This document shows, one piece after another, positions 17,624 through 26,575 of a DNA stretch of 35,344 bases (the first letter of the stretch is position 1; each line of letters starts with the position of its first letter). The position numbers and the translations under genes were made by a program. The notes under the pieces are model-generated. The model was not told where the DNA came from. It worked only from the letters and a program-made list of their open reading frames with translations, and searched no databases. This DNA is from Treponema sp. (GTDB taxonomy: Bacteria; Spirochaetota; Spirochaetia; Treponematales; Breznakiellaceae): NCBI GenBank assembly GCA_031276965.1, contig JAISMC010000080.1, positions 1-35,344 of the forward strand, written 5' to 3'.

Positions 17624-18175
17624 CTAGAATCTGAAACCGGCGGATACACCCGCTCCGGCTATATACGGCCATCCCGTCCGGATAATGCTGTCCACATACC
17701 AATGCCGGCCCAAGAGAAAGCGCCATCCCGCCATAAGTCCCACCGACAAGGTCCCCGATTCCGCCGGAACGGAAACGCCCTCCAGATTAAACAGCGCCAG
17801 TCCCGCATTAAGCTGGGCGAAGAGGCCCTCCCGTTCCTTGCCGGGAAGTACATATACCCGGAGGAAGGTGGTCGCTTCCAGGGTGGTAATGTTTTCGCCG
17901 TCCACTAAACAGGCCACCATCAATCCCAGCGCCGTAGGGCCGCCGCCTCCCCCAAGGATAAATCCGCCCCCGTAGGCTGCGGTCTTCCGGCTGTAGAAGG
18001 AGGCTTCCGCCAGCGGTCCCGCGAAAAACTCGTTCTTCGCCTGGGCCGGCAGGGCGCCGGCGGTAAAAAGCATGAGGAACAGCAGAAGCTTTGCCCCCAA
18101 AAACCGGGTCCTTTTTGCCTGATACGCTCGTAAATTGACAAGAGGAAGGGACTTTTCACGCAAACAACCTTCCAT
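17624..18175 (-). CDS. Small outer-membrane beta-barrel-like hypothetical protein
   Basis: Hydrophobic leader (AKLLLFLMLFTAGALPAQA), Gly-rich amphipathic strands and a C-terminal ...AGAGVSAGFRF ending in Phe, typical of OMPs. Start uncertain. Confidence 0.6.
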   Translation of the reverse strand: MEGCLREKSLPLVNLRAYQAKRTRFLGAKLLLFLMLFTAGALPAQAKNEFFAGPLAEASFYSRKTAAYGGGFILGGGGGPTALGLMVACLVDGENITTLEATTFLRVYVLPGKEREGLFAQLNAGLALFNLEGVSVPAESGTLSVGLMAGWRFLLGRHWYVDSIIRTGWPYIAGAGVSAGFRF

Positions 18176-18286
18176 TTTGAAGTCAGTATATCCTATTCCG
18201 GCGCTTTGTCAATCATATCCGCCGGGGCTGCGGGGCCTCCCCTCTTCCGCCGGGGCTGTTTCAAAACAAATGCCGCCCGTCGCCGC

Positions 18287-19606
18287 CTATGCGCGGAGAA
18301 AGGCCGCCGCGGTAAGCGCCGCGGTTATCAGTACCGCCGCGCCCAGCGCAAGCCTGCCGGGCAGAACCGGCGCGGGGCCGGAGGACGCTTTGTTTTCCGG
18401 GATGCCCGCGCCCGGCGGGTTCCCTCCGCGGGCCGCTTCCTGTTCCGCGCTTAGTTCCAGCATAAGCCTGTCAATGCCGGCAATTAACCCGGCCCTTTTT
18501 CCCCCGCCGCCGCTTCCCAGGGGGCCTATCCTTTCAAAAAGCTTGAAGGATTCGGCGACGAGGGTTCCCAGGGGGCCGGGGAAATGCAGATCCGGCCGTA
18601 TCGCCGCCCCGGACAGAAGGATAAGCCCCTCCAAAGTCAGGGCCTTGCGAAGCCCCGCAAGAAGGGCCCCCCCGGTAATGCGCAGGGCCCCCCATTCCGC
18701 CAGCACCCTGCCGTAGGGCGGAAAGAGGTTGAAGATTACAATGCCCAAAACCGCCGGCAGCGTTACCAGGGGGCGGATCTTTTTGCCGCTCAGGTATGCA
18801 AAAAGCCAGAAGAGCAAAAACTGCAGCGTCCGCAGAAGGGGGGAAGGGTTGCAGAGAAAGGCGGCGGCCATGAGCAGCGCGGCGGCGCAGAGGTCCCCCG
18901 GACGGAAGCGGCTCTGAAACGCCAGGCGCCGGCGGGCCGTTTCCCCGCGGGCCGCCGCGGGCGCGTCTTTGGGGGATGGTCCGGGGCCGGCCGCCGCCGG
19001 CGGAAGGGCTTCCCGCCCGGCCTTTGCCATACCGGGGAGAACCCCCGGCCCAAGCTCTTCCAACTGCCGCTTGAACCAGAGGGAACGGGCGGCGAAGACT
19101 TCGCAAAAAAGTCCCAGCATAGTACCGGTAACTATCCCCATAAACAAAAAGGGGGGGACTATCAGCCTTGCGCCGCTTCCAAAAATAAATAAACGGGCCA
19201 GCAGTATTTGAACCGCATTGGAGAGCAGGGCCCCGGCGGCGCTTATCCCGGTAAAGCCTGTCCGTTCCGGCCCCAGGGTTTTCCGCAGAAGATACATCGC
19301 CGCCCCGGAAACGGCGGTTCCCGCCAGAGAAAACAAAAACACATAGGAAAAGAGGGTCCCCGTGATAAGAGCCTGTCCCAGGATCTTGATCAGCGCCAAA
19401 AGGGCGAAGGCTCCGGGAGAGAGGAGGTCCAGCCCCAGAAGCAGGGGCAGATTGGCAAGGCCTATCCGCATAAACGGAAAAGGCTTGGGGATCATGTATT
19501 CGACGGTTGATAAAAAGAGACAGAAGGCTCCAAGGAAGGGGATGAGCCGCTCCGTCCGGCGTCTTTCCGGGGAACCGCTCCGGGCCCTACCAGGCCGCAG
19601 CGTCAA
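18287..19606 (-). CDS. Gx transporter family protein (heptaprenyl diphosphate synthase component I-like)
   Basis: IPFLGAFCLFLSTVEYMIPKPFPFMRIGLANLPLLLGLDLLSPGAFALLALIKILGQALITGTLFSYVFLFSLAG. Overlaps the NusG-domain-II gene. Confidence 0.82.
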   Translation of the reverse strand: MTLRPGRARSGSPERRRTERLIPFLGAFCLFLSTVEYMIPKPFPFMRIGLANLPLLLGLDLLSPGAFALLALIKILGQALITGTLFSYVFLFSLAGTAVSGAAMYLLRKTLGPERTGFTGISAAGALLSNAVQILLARLFIFGSGARLIVPPFLFMGIVTGTMLGLFCEVFAARSLWFKRQLEELGPGVLPGMAKAGREALPPAAAGPGPSPKDAPAAARGETARRRLAFQSRFRPGDLCAAALLMAAAFLCNPSPLLRTLQFLLFWLFAYLSGKKIRPLVTLPAVLGIVIFNLFPPYGRVLAEWGALRITGGALLAGLRKALTLEGLILLSGAAIRPDLHFPGPLGTLVAESFKLFERIGPLGSGGGGKRAGLIAGIDRLMLELSAEQEAARGGNPPGAGIPENKASSGPAPVLPGRLALGAAVLITAALTAAAFLRA

Positions 19607-19979
19607 GCGTATCCTCTGCGTCTTTGGAATCCGCGGCTTCTACGGTTACCAGCACCTGATTGGGCAGACAGGCAATCCACTGCCCCCGGGCGTGGATTGC
19701 CCCCGAGGCGGCGCAAAGCTGATTGGCGCAGGGCGACGAAAGAATCCGCGCCCTGCCGTCCCGCAGTTCCACCACCGTATCTCCCAAGGGACCGGCGACA
19801 CTGACTAATTCCGCCGTATTTTGATTCTGGGGATATACCCAGCTTTTACCGGGCCCCCTGAGGACAATCCTGCTTCCGCCGCCGGGATTCCGGTATATTA
19901 TCAAGGCGCTGAATCCGGTAAAAACCACTGCCAGGATAATTACTCCATAATCAAAAGGACGGAGCCTAAAGGGTGCCAC
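19587..19979 (-). CDS. NusG domain II-containing protein
   Basis: N-terminal TM, VELRDGRARILSSPCANQLCAASGAIHARGQWIACLPNQVLVTVE is characteristic. GTG start; adjacent to Gx transporter as is common. Confidence 0.85.
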   Translation of the reverse strand: MAPFRLRPFDYGVIILAVVFTGFSALIIYRNPGGGSRIVLRGPGKSWVYPQNQNTAELVSVAGPLGDTVVELRDGRARILSSPCANQLCAASGAIHARGQWIACLPNQVLVTVEAADSKDAEDTLDAAAW

Positions 19980-20104
19980 GGATCTTTTGTATCACACTTG
20001 TAACTAAAATGGGAATAGTATTGTTTAACGGAAAACGGGGGTTTTTGAACGGCTCCGTTTTTAAGAACGCCCGAAACGGCGCGTGGTTCTGCCTTTTCCC
20101 GTTG

Positions 20105-20142
20105 AACCGTAACCGGTACTCCTCCCGGTTACGGTTTTTTAG
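20105..20142 (+). terminator. Intrinsic-terminator-like hairpin oriented on + strand
   Basis: 12-bp perfect stem AACCGTAACCGG (20105-20116) / CCGGTTACGGTT (20125-20136), with the T-tract continuing to the right. Confidence 0.75.
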
Positions 20143-20159
20143 ACTCTCTGCGGTATGGC

Positions 20160-20384
20160 TTAGACTCCGACTACGGCGCTGACTTCGGGAATTTCTTTTT
20201 TAAGGAAATTTTCAATCCCCATTTTTAGGGTCATCTGAGCCATGGGGCATCCGCCGCAGGCGCCGGTCAGTTTAAGAGAAACGGTGCCATCGTTGTCTAC
20301 GGAAACAAATTCCACATCCCCGCCGTCGGCCTGGAGGGAGGGACGTACCGTTTCAAGGGCGGTTTTTATTTTTTCTTCAAGCAT
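20160..20384 (-). CDS. NifU C-terminal-domain (Nfu-type) Fe-S scaffold protein
   Basis: MLEEKIKTALETVRPSLQADGGDVEFVSVDNDGTVSLKLTGACGGCPMAQMTLKMGIENFLKKEIPEV; CxxC motif. Start placed at 20384. Confidence 0.92.
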   Translation of the reverse strand: MLEEKIKTALETVRPSLQADGGDVEFVSVDNDGTVSLKLTGACGGCPMAQMTLKMGIENFLKKEIPEVSAVVGV

Positions 20385-20412
20385 TATTATTCTCCTAATT
20401 TTACTAATAGAG

Positions 20413-20527
20413 GCTGTTCCAAAACTGAAGTTTTGGAACAGCAACCTTAGATTTAAGGGAAAAAGCGGGCATTTGACCGCTTTTTCAAGAGCTTGTTTCA
20501 AAACCAACCGGGTTTTGGAACAAGCTC
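20413..20527. repeat. Cluster of three hairpins upstream of nfu-like gene
   Basis: GCTGTTCCAAAACT-GA-AGTTTTGGAACAGC (14-bp perfect); AAAAAGCGG...CCGCTTTTT; GAGCTTGTTTCAAAACC-N5-GGTTTTGGAACAAGCTC (17 bp, one G-U). Confidence 0.85.
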
Positions 20528-20570
20528 AATATACATCACTATTCGGCTGATGACAAGCCGCGGAGTAACT

Positions 20571-21083
20571 TTATCCCTCTAAACAGGCAAGCAAAAAGAG
20601 CAGGTCCGAAAGACGGTTCATATAGGGGATGAACTTCGCCGCCGGCGGGAAACGGGCGGCATCCGCGGAGCCGCTTTCCGCCTCCAGCCGGGCCAGGGCA
20701 GCCAAGCGCCGCTCGGCCCGGCGGCAGACGGTCCGGGCTATGTGCAGCCTGGCCGACGGAGAGTTGGCGCCGGGAATAACGAAACCCCTATAGGGAACCC
20801 CCGCTTCAATTTCCCTGACCCAGACGTTCAGGCGCTCCGGGCCGGGCGGGGCGGAACCGGAACCCGCCAAGGCCCCTGCAATCACAAAGAGATCCCGCTG
20901 TACCGCCTCCAGGATATTTCCCGTCCGTCCCTCCGCCGCAGTACAGCGGGCGTCCCCGATAAAGGCGTTCAGTTCGTCCAGGACGCCGAGACATTCTATC
21001 CGGGGATGATCTTTGGAAAGCCGGGAGAAAGCGCCGGTAAGCCCCGTATTTCCGTCATCGCCGGCGCCGGTGGAAATGCTCAT
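20571..21083 (-). CDS. PduO-type ATP:cob(I)alamin adenosyltransferase
   Basis: MSISTGAGDDGNTGL...RIECLGVLDELNAFIGDAR...FVIPGANSPSARLHIARTVCRRAERRL. Confidence 0.9.
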   Translation of the reverse strand: MSISTGAGDDGNTGLTGAFSRLSKDHPRIECLGVLDELNAFIGDARCTAAEGRTGNILEAVQRDLFVIAGALAGSGSAPPGPERLNVWVREIEAGVPYRGFVIPGANSPSARLHIARTVCRRAERRLAALARLEAESGSADAARFPPAAKFIPYMNRLSDLLFLLACLEG

Positions 21084-22321
21084 TCTTTGGCCGGGGCGAC
21101 GGGTACGTTCCGGGGCAGACTTTCAAAAAAAGCCCGCAGATCCCCGGCGGAACTAAAAGCCCCCTGGAAAAAACCGGGACCGCCGCCGCCCTTGCCGCCG
21201 CGGGCTTCCATAGCTTTCTGTACCAGAGGGCGGACATCGGCCTTTTTTGCCGAACAGAAGGCGGCGAATTTCATATCCCGTTCCGAAGCCAGCACCAGGA
21301 CGGCGCCGCTCATCTTCTGGGCCGCCCTGCCTATGCGGAGGACCTCGCCGATTCCCGCATCACCGAAGGATTCGGCGTATAATGTCCCGTCCTGTCTTTC
21401 GCCGTTTCCGGGATACAGGCCTGCCCTGCGGAGCATTTCTTCCGCTCCGGACCGGGCGGCGGCTTCTTCGAGATTTTTAAGATCCCGTTCAAGCTGACCG
21501 GTCTTTTCCATCAAAGCCTGCACTCCCCTGCCTATCTCCGCCGCCGGGACCTTTAAGATCCTGGAAGCAATGCCGGCATTTTCCCGGAGCATGCGGCTGT
21601 CCCGGAGGACCCGGCGGCCGGCGATAAAGCTGACCCGGCTCATCCCCTTGTGCTTTTCCATCCCCAGAATACGGAGCATGCCTATGGCGCCGGTGGAGGC
21701 AAGATGGGTCCCGCAGCAGGGAACAATATCGTAACCCTCAACTTCGACAACCCGGATTACCTCTTCGCCCTGGGGCGGGACTTTTCGCAGGGAAAAATCG
21801 CTCACCCTTTCGGGAGGACAAAGGTGGATAATGACAGGACGATTCTCCTCAATGGCATCGGCCACGGCTTCCTCTACAGTTATAAGAGTCTCTGCAGAAA
21901 GCATGGGGACATCCACGTCAATGGTACAGATTTCATCACCAAGACGCATGGACACCGTGGGAAAACCGGTCAGCCGGAACATGGTTCCCGAAAGAAGATG
22001 TTGAGCGGTATGGGCTGCGGTAAAATCCCGCCGGCGGCGGCTGTCCAGGCGCAGTTCCGCGGGACCCTTGGCAAGCGGAGCATCTCCCGCGGCAAGATGG
22101 AGGATCTCTCCATCCCTTTCCTGAACATCAAGCAGGGGAACGCCGTTGATCGTCCCCCGGTCGCCGGGCTGTCCGCCTCCCTCGGGATAAAAAATGGTTC
22201 TGTCCAGAAGCGCCGCCAGCTTATCCCCTTCCTTTCTAAGCTCCCGTATCCTTGCGGCGGCGGGTTCCGGGCCGGTATGATCGTAGTAGGCTCTTTCCGT
22301 AGTTTCCTGCCGGGTTTCCAT
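21080..22321 (-). CDS. Alanyl-tRNA editing protein (AlaX-like, with DHHA1-type C-terminus)
   Basis: LDRTIFYPEGGGQPGDRG, DFTAAHTAQHLLSG, VVEVEGYDIVPCCGTHLASTGAIG (HxxxH plus CxxxH zinc site), C-terminal GGGGPGFFQGA. Confidence 0.92.
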   Translation of the reverse strand: METRQETTERAYYDHTGPEPAAARIRELRKEGDKLAALLDRTIFYPEGGGQPGDRGTINGVPLLDVQERDGEILHLAAGDAPLAKGPAELRLDSRRRRDFTAAHTAQHLLSGTMFRLTGFPTVSMRLGDEICTIDVDVPMLSAETLITVEEAVADAIEENRPVIIHLCPPERVSDFSLRKVPPQGEEVIRVVEVEGYDIVPCCGTHLASTGAIGMLRILGMEKHKGMSRVSFIAGRRVLRDSRMLRENAGIASRILKVPAAEIGRGVQALMEKTGQLERDLKNLEEAAARSGAEEMLRRAGLYPGNGERQDGTLYAESFGDAGIGEVLRIGRAAQKMSGAVLVLASERDMKFAAFCSAKKADVRPLVQKAMEARGGKGGGGPGFFQGAFSSAGDLRAFFESLPRNVPVAPAKE

Positions 22322-22350
22322 GAAACTTAGTATACCGGTATAATAAGAAC

Positions 22351-23142
22351 ATGCGCAACAAACTTACAAAAGAACCGGCGGTCTGCGGCTTCAATACGGT
22401 AACTGCCCTGGGGGAGTATCACCCCGATACCATCAACAGGCTTTTTCTCCGGGAAGACCGTTTTTCTCTTTTTACCAAGGTATGCAAAAATCTGGCGGAA
22501 CGGAAGCGGCCCTATAAAATATGCGATGATGAAGAGCTGGAACGGATCTGCAAGAGCCCCCGGCATCAGGGGGTGGTGGCGATGATCGAAGAACCCCTGG
22601 TGGAGTCCATAAACCGGGATGACCTTGAGCTGTGGGCCCGGGAAGGCAGGACGGGACTGGTGCTTCATTCGGTGGGGAACGATCATAACCTGGGGGCCAT
22701 GGTCCGTTCCGCCGCATTTTTCGATGTTTCCTACGTGGTGATCTCCGACGCCGATACCGAAGCCCGGTTGACCACCGCCGCCTACCGGGTGGCCGAGGGC
22801 GGGATGGAACATGTTACCTTCCGCAAAGTCCGGGATACCGCCGCCTTTATTAAAAGCGCCTCAAAACAGCTGGTTACCATTGGGACCGATGTGCGGGCCA
22901 GGTGGCGGATCCGGGATCTGGGAACTATCGTCCAGGGCAAGGCCTCTTCCTTAAAGACAGGCTTTCCGTCAAGCGGAAGGCCGGGAATTGCCCTTGTGGT
23001 GGGGAACGAGGAAACCGGACTGCCCCAGGAGGTGCAGATCCACTGTTCCGCGCTGGTGCGTATCCCCGGAACGGGCCTCCTTGAAAGCCTCAACGTAGCC
23101 CAGGCTGCGGCAGTTTTTCTCCATGAAATTTTCGAGCTTTAG
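22351..23142 (+). CDS. TrmH/SpoU-family RNA 2'-O-methyltransferase
   Basis: VLHSVGNDHNLGAMVRSAAFFDVSYVVISD, IALVVGNEETGLPQEVQIHCSALVRIPGTGLLESLNVAQAAAVFLHEI. Confidence 0.92.
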   Translation: MRNKLTKEPAVCGFNTVTALGEYHPDTINRLFLREDRFSLFTKVCKNLAERKRPYKICDDEELERICKSPRHQGVVAMIEEPLVESINRDDLELWAREGRTGLVLHSVGNDHNLGAMVRSAAFFDVSYVVISDADTEARLTTAAYRVAEGGMEHVTFRKVRDTAAFIKSASKQLVTIGTDVRARWRIRDLGTIVQGKASSLKTGFPSSGRPGIALVVGNEETGLPQEVQIHCSALVRIPGTGLLESLNVAQAAAVFLHEIFEL

Positions 23143-24046
23143 GACCTTTTTTGCCTCCCTTAAAGAGAAGCCTCCTGATAAGCGGTCTACGGGCCGCTTT
23201 CTCCGGGATCTTTTTGAAATGGACCCGCCTCCTGATTTTATGCCGGTACTGAGGGATGCCGCAGCCCTCGCCGCCGGCGCATACCGCATAAGAACCGGCG
23301 CTGCCGGCGCCGTAGCCGCAAGGCTCAACCGGCGGTATCTGCGGCTCCGCTTTGTTCAGGAGGAATTGGGAAAGCTTGATTTTAAAAAAGCAAAAAACGG
23401 AACCGCCTTTGACGATTTTATTTTCGAGCAGACCGATTTTTCAACCTATAACAAAATTGATGAGGACATATTCCGGCAGTTCTATATTGATGGTTTTGAC
23501 GATTTTAGCAGCGCTTTTTTTGAAAAGGCCTTCGGCATAAGCCGGGAAGCCGCGTTGGCCGCCGTCAGGAAGGGATACCAAAGGACGGGGACATTGTACT
23601 TACAGCGGAAATCCGGTACGCCGGACGGATCTGGGGGCCTTCCCCGTTTTCTGCTTCTCTCTATTATGAGGACCCTCCAAACCAGCCTGGATTTTTTGCC
23701 CCTCATCGCGGCGGAGGAGATCCTGGCGGAGTGTAATGCCCTGATCCGTTTTTTGCAAAAGGAGACCCGGCCTTTACAGGAGACATTGATAGATGCGGAG
23801 AGTTTTTTTTATCTGGCCCGGAACTTCAATATATTCTTCGGCTGTCTGCTCTGCAGCCTGGACAAAGCCGTCTTTACCCATGACGACGGCATGGAGACGC
23901 TCTTAACAGCAGGCCCCGGCCAGGGCAAAGCCGCGGGGAACCTTGCCCTCTACGGCGTCTTTCATCCCGGCGGCAAGGCCTGTACCATCCCCCTGGTTTC
24001 AACCAAGCTCCGCTTCGATACGGTTCAAACGTCATTTTTCCAATGA
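23123..24046 (+). CDS. Conserved hypothetical spirochaete-type protein (DUF5312-like)
   Basis: Long ORF coupled by a 20-bp overlap to the methyltransferase. Alpha-helical sequence with no motif I can assign firmly. Confidence 0.6.
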   Translation: MKFSSFRTFFASLKEKPPDKRSTGRFLRDLFEMDPPPDFMPVLRDAAALAAGAYRIRTGAAGAVAARLNRRYLRLRFVQEELGKLDFKKAKNGTAFDDFIFEQTDFSTYNKIDEDIFRQFYIDGFDDFSSAFFEKAFGISREAALAAVRKGYQRTGTLYLQRKSGTPDGSGGLPRFLLLSIMRTLQTSLDFLPLIAAEEILAECNALIRFLQKETRPLQETLIDAESFFYLARNFNIFFGCLLCSLDKAVFTHDDGMETLLTAGPGQGKAAGNLALYGVFHPGGKACTIPLVSTKLRFDTVQTSFFQ

Positions 24047-24094
24047 ACCCCGGCCCGGCGGAGAGCATCAGTATTACGCTATGTCAAACAAAAA

Positions 24095-24116
24095 GGGATC
24101 GGGTTTCCCCGATCCC
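24095..24116. terminator. Hairpin terminator, probably bidirectional between convergent genes
   Basis: aaaaaGGGATCGGG-ttt-CCCCGATCCC, followed by caataactttttt. Confidence 0.7.
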
Positions 24117-24287
24117 CCAATAACTTTTTTAAATAACGGCTGCTTTCCCCGGCATTTTTAAATACAAAACTTCCCAATGGCAGTTGTCCGCCGGAGAAAG
24201 AATCACCGGATTGTTTGAAAATCCGGCTGCTTCTCTTCTCTCCTTCTCCGGCAAACTTAAATTATGGATGCATCCCCATGCCGGGTA

Positions 24288-24803
24288 CTAATTCCATTCC
24301 TGTCTGCCCCTGCCGGATCTTCTGTTCCACATCCACGATCCGGGCATATTCCGGAAATGCCGCTGGTTATAGTGGTGCATCATCATCCTGCGCTCCGGCC
24401 CGGGAAATCCGTAGCCGGAAAAGGGCCCGGCGTCTGCCATGACAGGGGCGGGCAGATCGTAATTTCTGCCGTCAAGGGTTACTTTTGTAACCCGGAGGAG
24501 ATGCCTTTCTTTCTCCACCCCGCCCCTGTCTCTGCGGTGAAGAGGCCTGACAAAACCTTCAAGGGTAACACCGGCCCCTTCTTTGAGCCCGTCAACAAAG
24601 CCGATAAGTCTTTCCAGGCCGGCGACATAGTAGGTTGCCGTATCGTTCTCCAGGGCGATTCTTCCATCAATAAGGGAGAGGGTTCCGCTTACCGTAACGG
24701 CGGGCGGCTGCCGCCATCCTTCCCGGTCCTGACGATCCCGGGATTGGGCAAAAGCCCCGGCGGCGATTACTATCAGAATGGCAAAAAAAACGCTTTTCTT
24801 CAT
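24288..24803 (-). CDS. Secreted hypothetical protein
   Basis: Signal peptide MKKSVFFAILIVIAAGAFAQ; His/Met/Arg-rich C-terminus (ERRMMMHHYNQRHFRNMPGSWMWNRRSGRG). Confidence 0.65.
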   Translation of the reverse strand: MKKSVFFAILIVIAAGAFAQSRDRQDREGWRQPPAVTVSGTLSLIDGRIALENDTATYYVAGLERLIGFVDGLKEGAGVTLEGFVRPLHRRDRGGVEKERHLLRVTKVTLDGRNYDLPAPVMADAGPFSGYGFPGPERRMMMHHYNQRHFRNMPGSWMWNRRSGRGRQEWN

Positions 24804-25158
24804 AGTTCATACTCCTGGTTTGGAAATACGGGCTGCCGATATGCCGCGCTCTGGTTCAGCATATCAAGCAGCCTGGGCAACCCCTGTGGAACCAACGGCC
24901 CATCAGTATATAAGCAAATATCATGCCAAGTCTTTATAAGATGATAATAGAGGCGCAGGCCGGGAATTTCCCCTCTAAAAAAGGGAAAATGCTCCTGTTT
25001 TTTGGAGTCCGGCGCTGTTCCCCTCCGGTCCGGTGAGAAGTGTTTTTACGCACCAGGTAATTTTTGCCCACTATGAATGACTCTCCCCGCCCTGAAGGAT
25101 GGAGCATGGACCCGGCCCCCAATCAAAAAAAGGATGGGCGGAGTGTCGTTTTTTCCGG

Positions 25159-26544
25159 TCAAATGTTTGAATTGGGGACTTTTTCAAAACGTTTCCGCCC
25201 GGCCCAGAGACCCAGGGCGGGATTAGGTACAAAAAAGATACGTTCCCCGCCGGACAGGATGTTTGTCCCCAATTTGAGGGAACGGGGATTGTACCGGCTC
25301 AGGGTCTTTTCCAGATTCCCCCAGGCATAACCGGCCGCCTCAAGATCGGCGGCGCCGAGGCCCGGGCCGGGACAGTAACGCACGGTGAAACGCCCCTCGG
25401 GGGAGCCGTGGATTAGATGGGCGGCGGCGCTGAGGCTTTCCGCCAATTCCCGGTCCTCCGCGGCCCGCCGCCGGATAATTTCCCCGGAACGGTAGCCGTG
25501 GCGGCGGATAAGCCTGTCAAGACCGGGATCCTCTCCAAAGCCTTCAAGTCCCGGCGCCAGAATGAGGAGTTCCCCCCCGTCGGCAATGGCCATGCGGGTC
25601 CGGTAGATCGCCTTGTTTCCCAGCCAGGTGGTTCTGAATTCCTCCGGGTCCAGGTAAACCACCATCTTCGAGACCGGTTCGTCCAGCAAGCTTACATTTA
25701 CCCGGCGGGCCAGGGTGGAAGCCTCTTCAAAACAGGAACGGCCAAAACCTGCATAAAGCCCCCGGACGATGGGACGGCCCCCGGCTCCATCTACCACCGT
25801 AAGGACCCATAACACCGGAGGCAGCAGGGAACCGAAGCGCCGCATCCCTTCGTCAAAAAGGGCCCTTACGGGGGTGCTGGTTCTCCCCATAATCCGCTCC
25901 AGGCCGAAGACCGCCCCCAGGTAATGGCTTTTATCAATGGCCTCTTTGCCGCCGGTCCCTATAAAAACATTTTTGGCGTGGTTTGCCATACCCGCTATTT
26001 CGTGGGGAACCACCTGGCCTATGGAAATAATCAAGGTACAGCCGCCTGATGATGTACCGGCGCACAGCCGCCGGTTCACCTGTACCGGCCAGTCGTAACG
26101 GACTGCGCCTTCCGAAATTTGTTCAACCCAGTCCGCTTCCAGCCGGCCCAGATTGCTTACGCCCCCGCGCCAGTCGTGGGGGAGAAATTTTTCCGGCGGG
26201 GTATGGGGAAACATGCGGCGAATCTCAGCGGCCGTCATAGGCCGGTGGGTTCCCAGCGCGGGCATCACCGCCCCGAGATGGTAAGCCCCCGTTCCGGGCC
26301 GGGCGAGCTCCCGGACGGCAATATCCGTCAGGAGCCCGGCCTGGGAGTGAATGCGGGTCAAGTCCGGGGGGAGAATGATCACCGGGCCTCCCGGCCCCAA
26401 ATCGGCCAGAACCCGGCGGAGAGTTTCGGAAAACAGGCCGTCCAGATCGGCGGCGGAGAGTTCAAGATCCGTAGCGCCCCGGGCAATATAGGTTTTACCG
26501 CAGGCCGCCGCACAGGAGGAAGCGTCTATACTCAGGGGTTCCAT
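25159..26544 (-). CDS. Lactate racemase (LarA)-domain / DUF2088 protein
   Basis: PVIILPPDLTRIHSQ, FLPHDWRG, VVPHEIAGMANHAKNVFIGTGGKEAIDKSHYLGAV match the LarA His/Lys pattern. Confidence 0.82.
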   Translation of the reverse strand: MEPLSIDASSCAAACGKTYIARGATDLELSAADLDGLFSETLRRVLADLGPGGPVIILPPDLTRIHSQAGLLTDIAVRELARPGTGAYHLGAVMPALGTHRPMTAAEIRRMFPHTPPEKFLPHDWRGGVSNLGRLEADWVEQISEGAVRYDWPVQVNRRLCAGTSSGGCTLIISIGQVVPHEIAGMANHAKNVFIGTGGKEAIDKSHYLGAVFGLERIMGRTSTPVRALFDEGMRRFGSLLPPVLWVLTVVDGAGGRPIVRGLYAGFGRSCFEEASTLARRVNVSLLDEPVSKMVVYLDPEEFRTTWLGNKAIYRTRMAIADGGELLILAPGLEGFGEDPGLDRLIRRHGYRSGEIIRRRAAEDRELAESLSAAAHLIHGSPEGRFTVRYCPGPGLGAADLEAAGYAWGNLEKTLSRYNPRSLKLGTNILSGGERIFFVPNPALGLWAGRKRFEKVPNSNI

Positions 26545-26575
26545 ACCAGCGGAGGATCACGCCAGGCGCGGATCA

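Larger units (their letters stand above)
15132..17636. repeat. Tandem duplication of about 1.25 kb (units 15132-16385 and 16386-17636)
   Basis: Both units begin CCGGCGGACATACCGTCCCGCCGGGGGGCCCCGCTTCGCTTA(C/T)... and contain homologous 391-aa lipoprotein genes on the minus strand. Confidence 0.92.
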
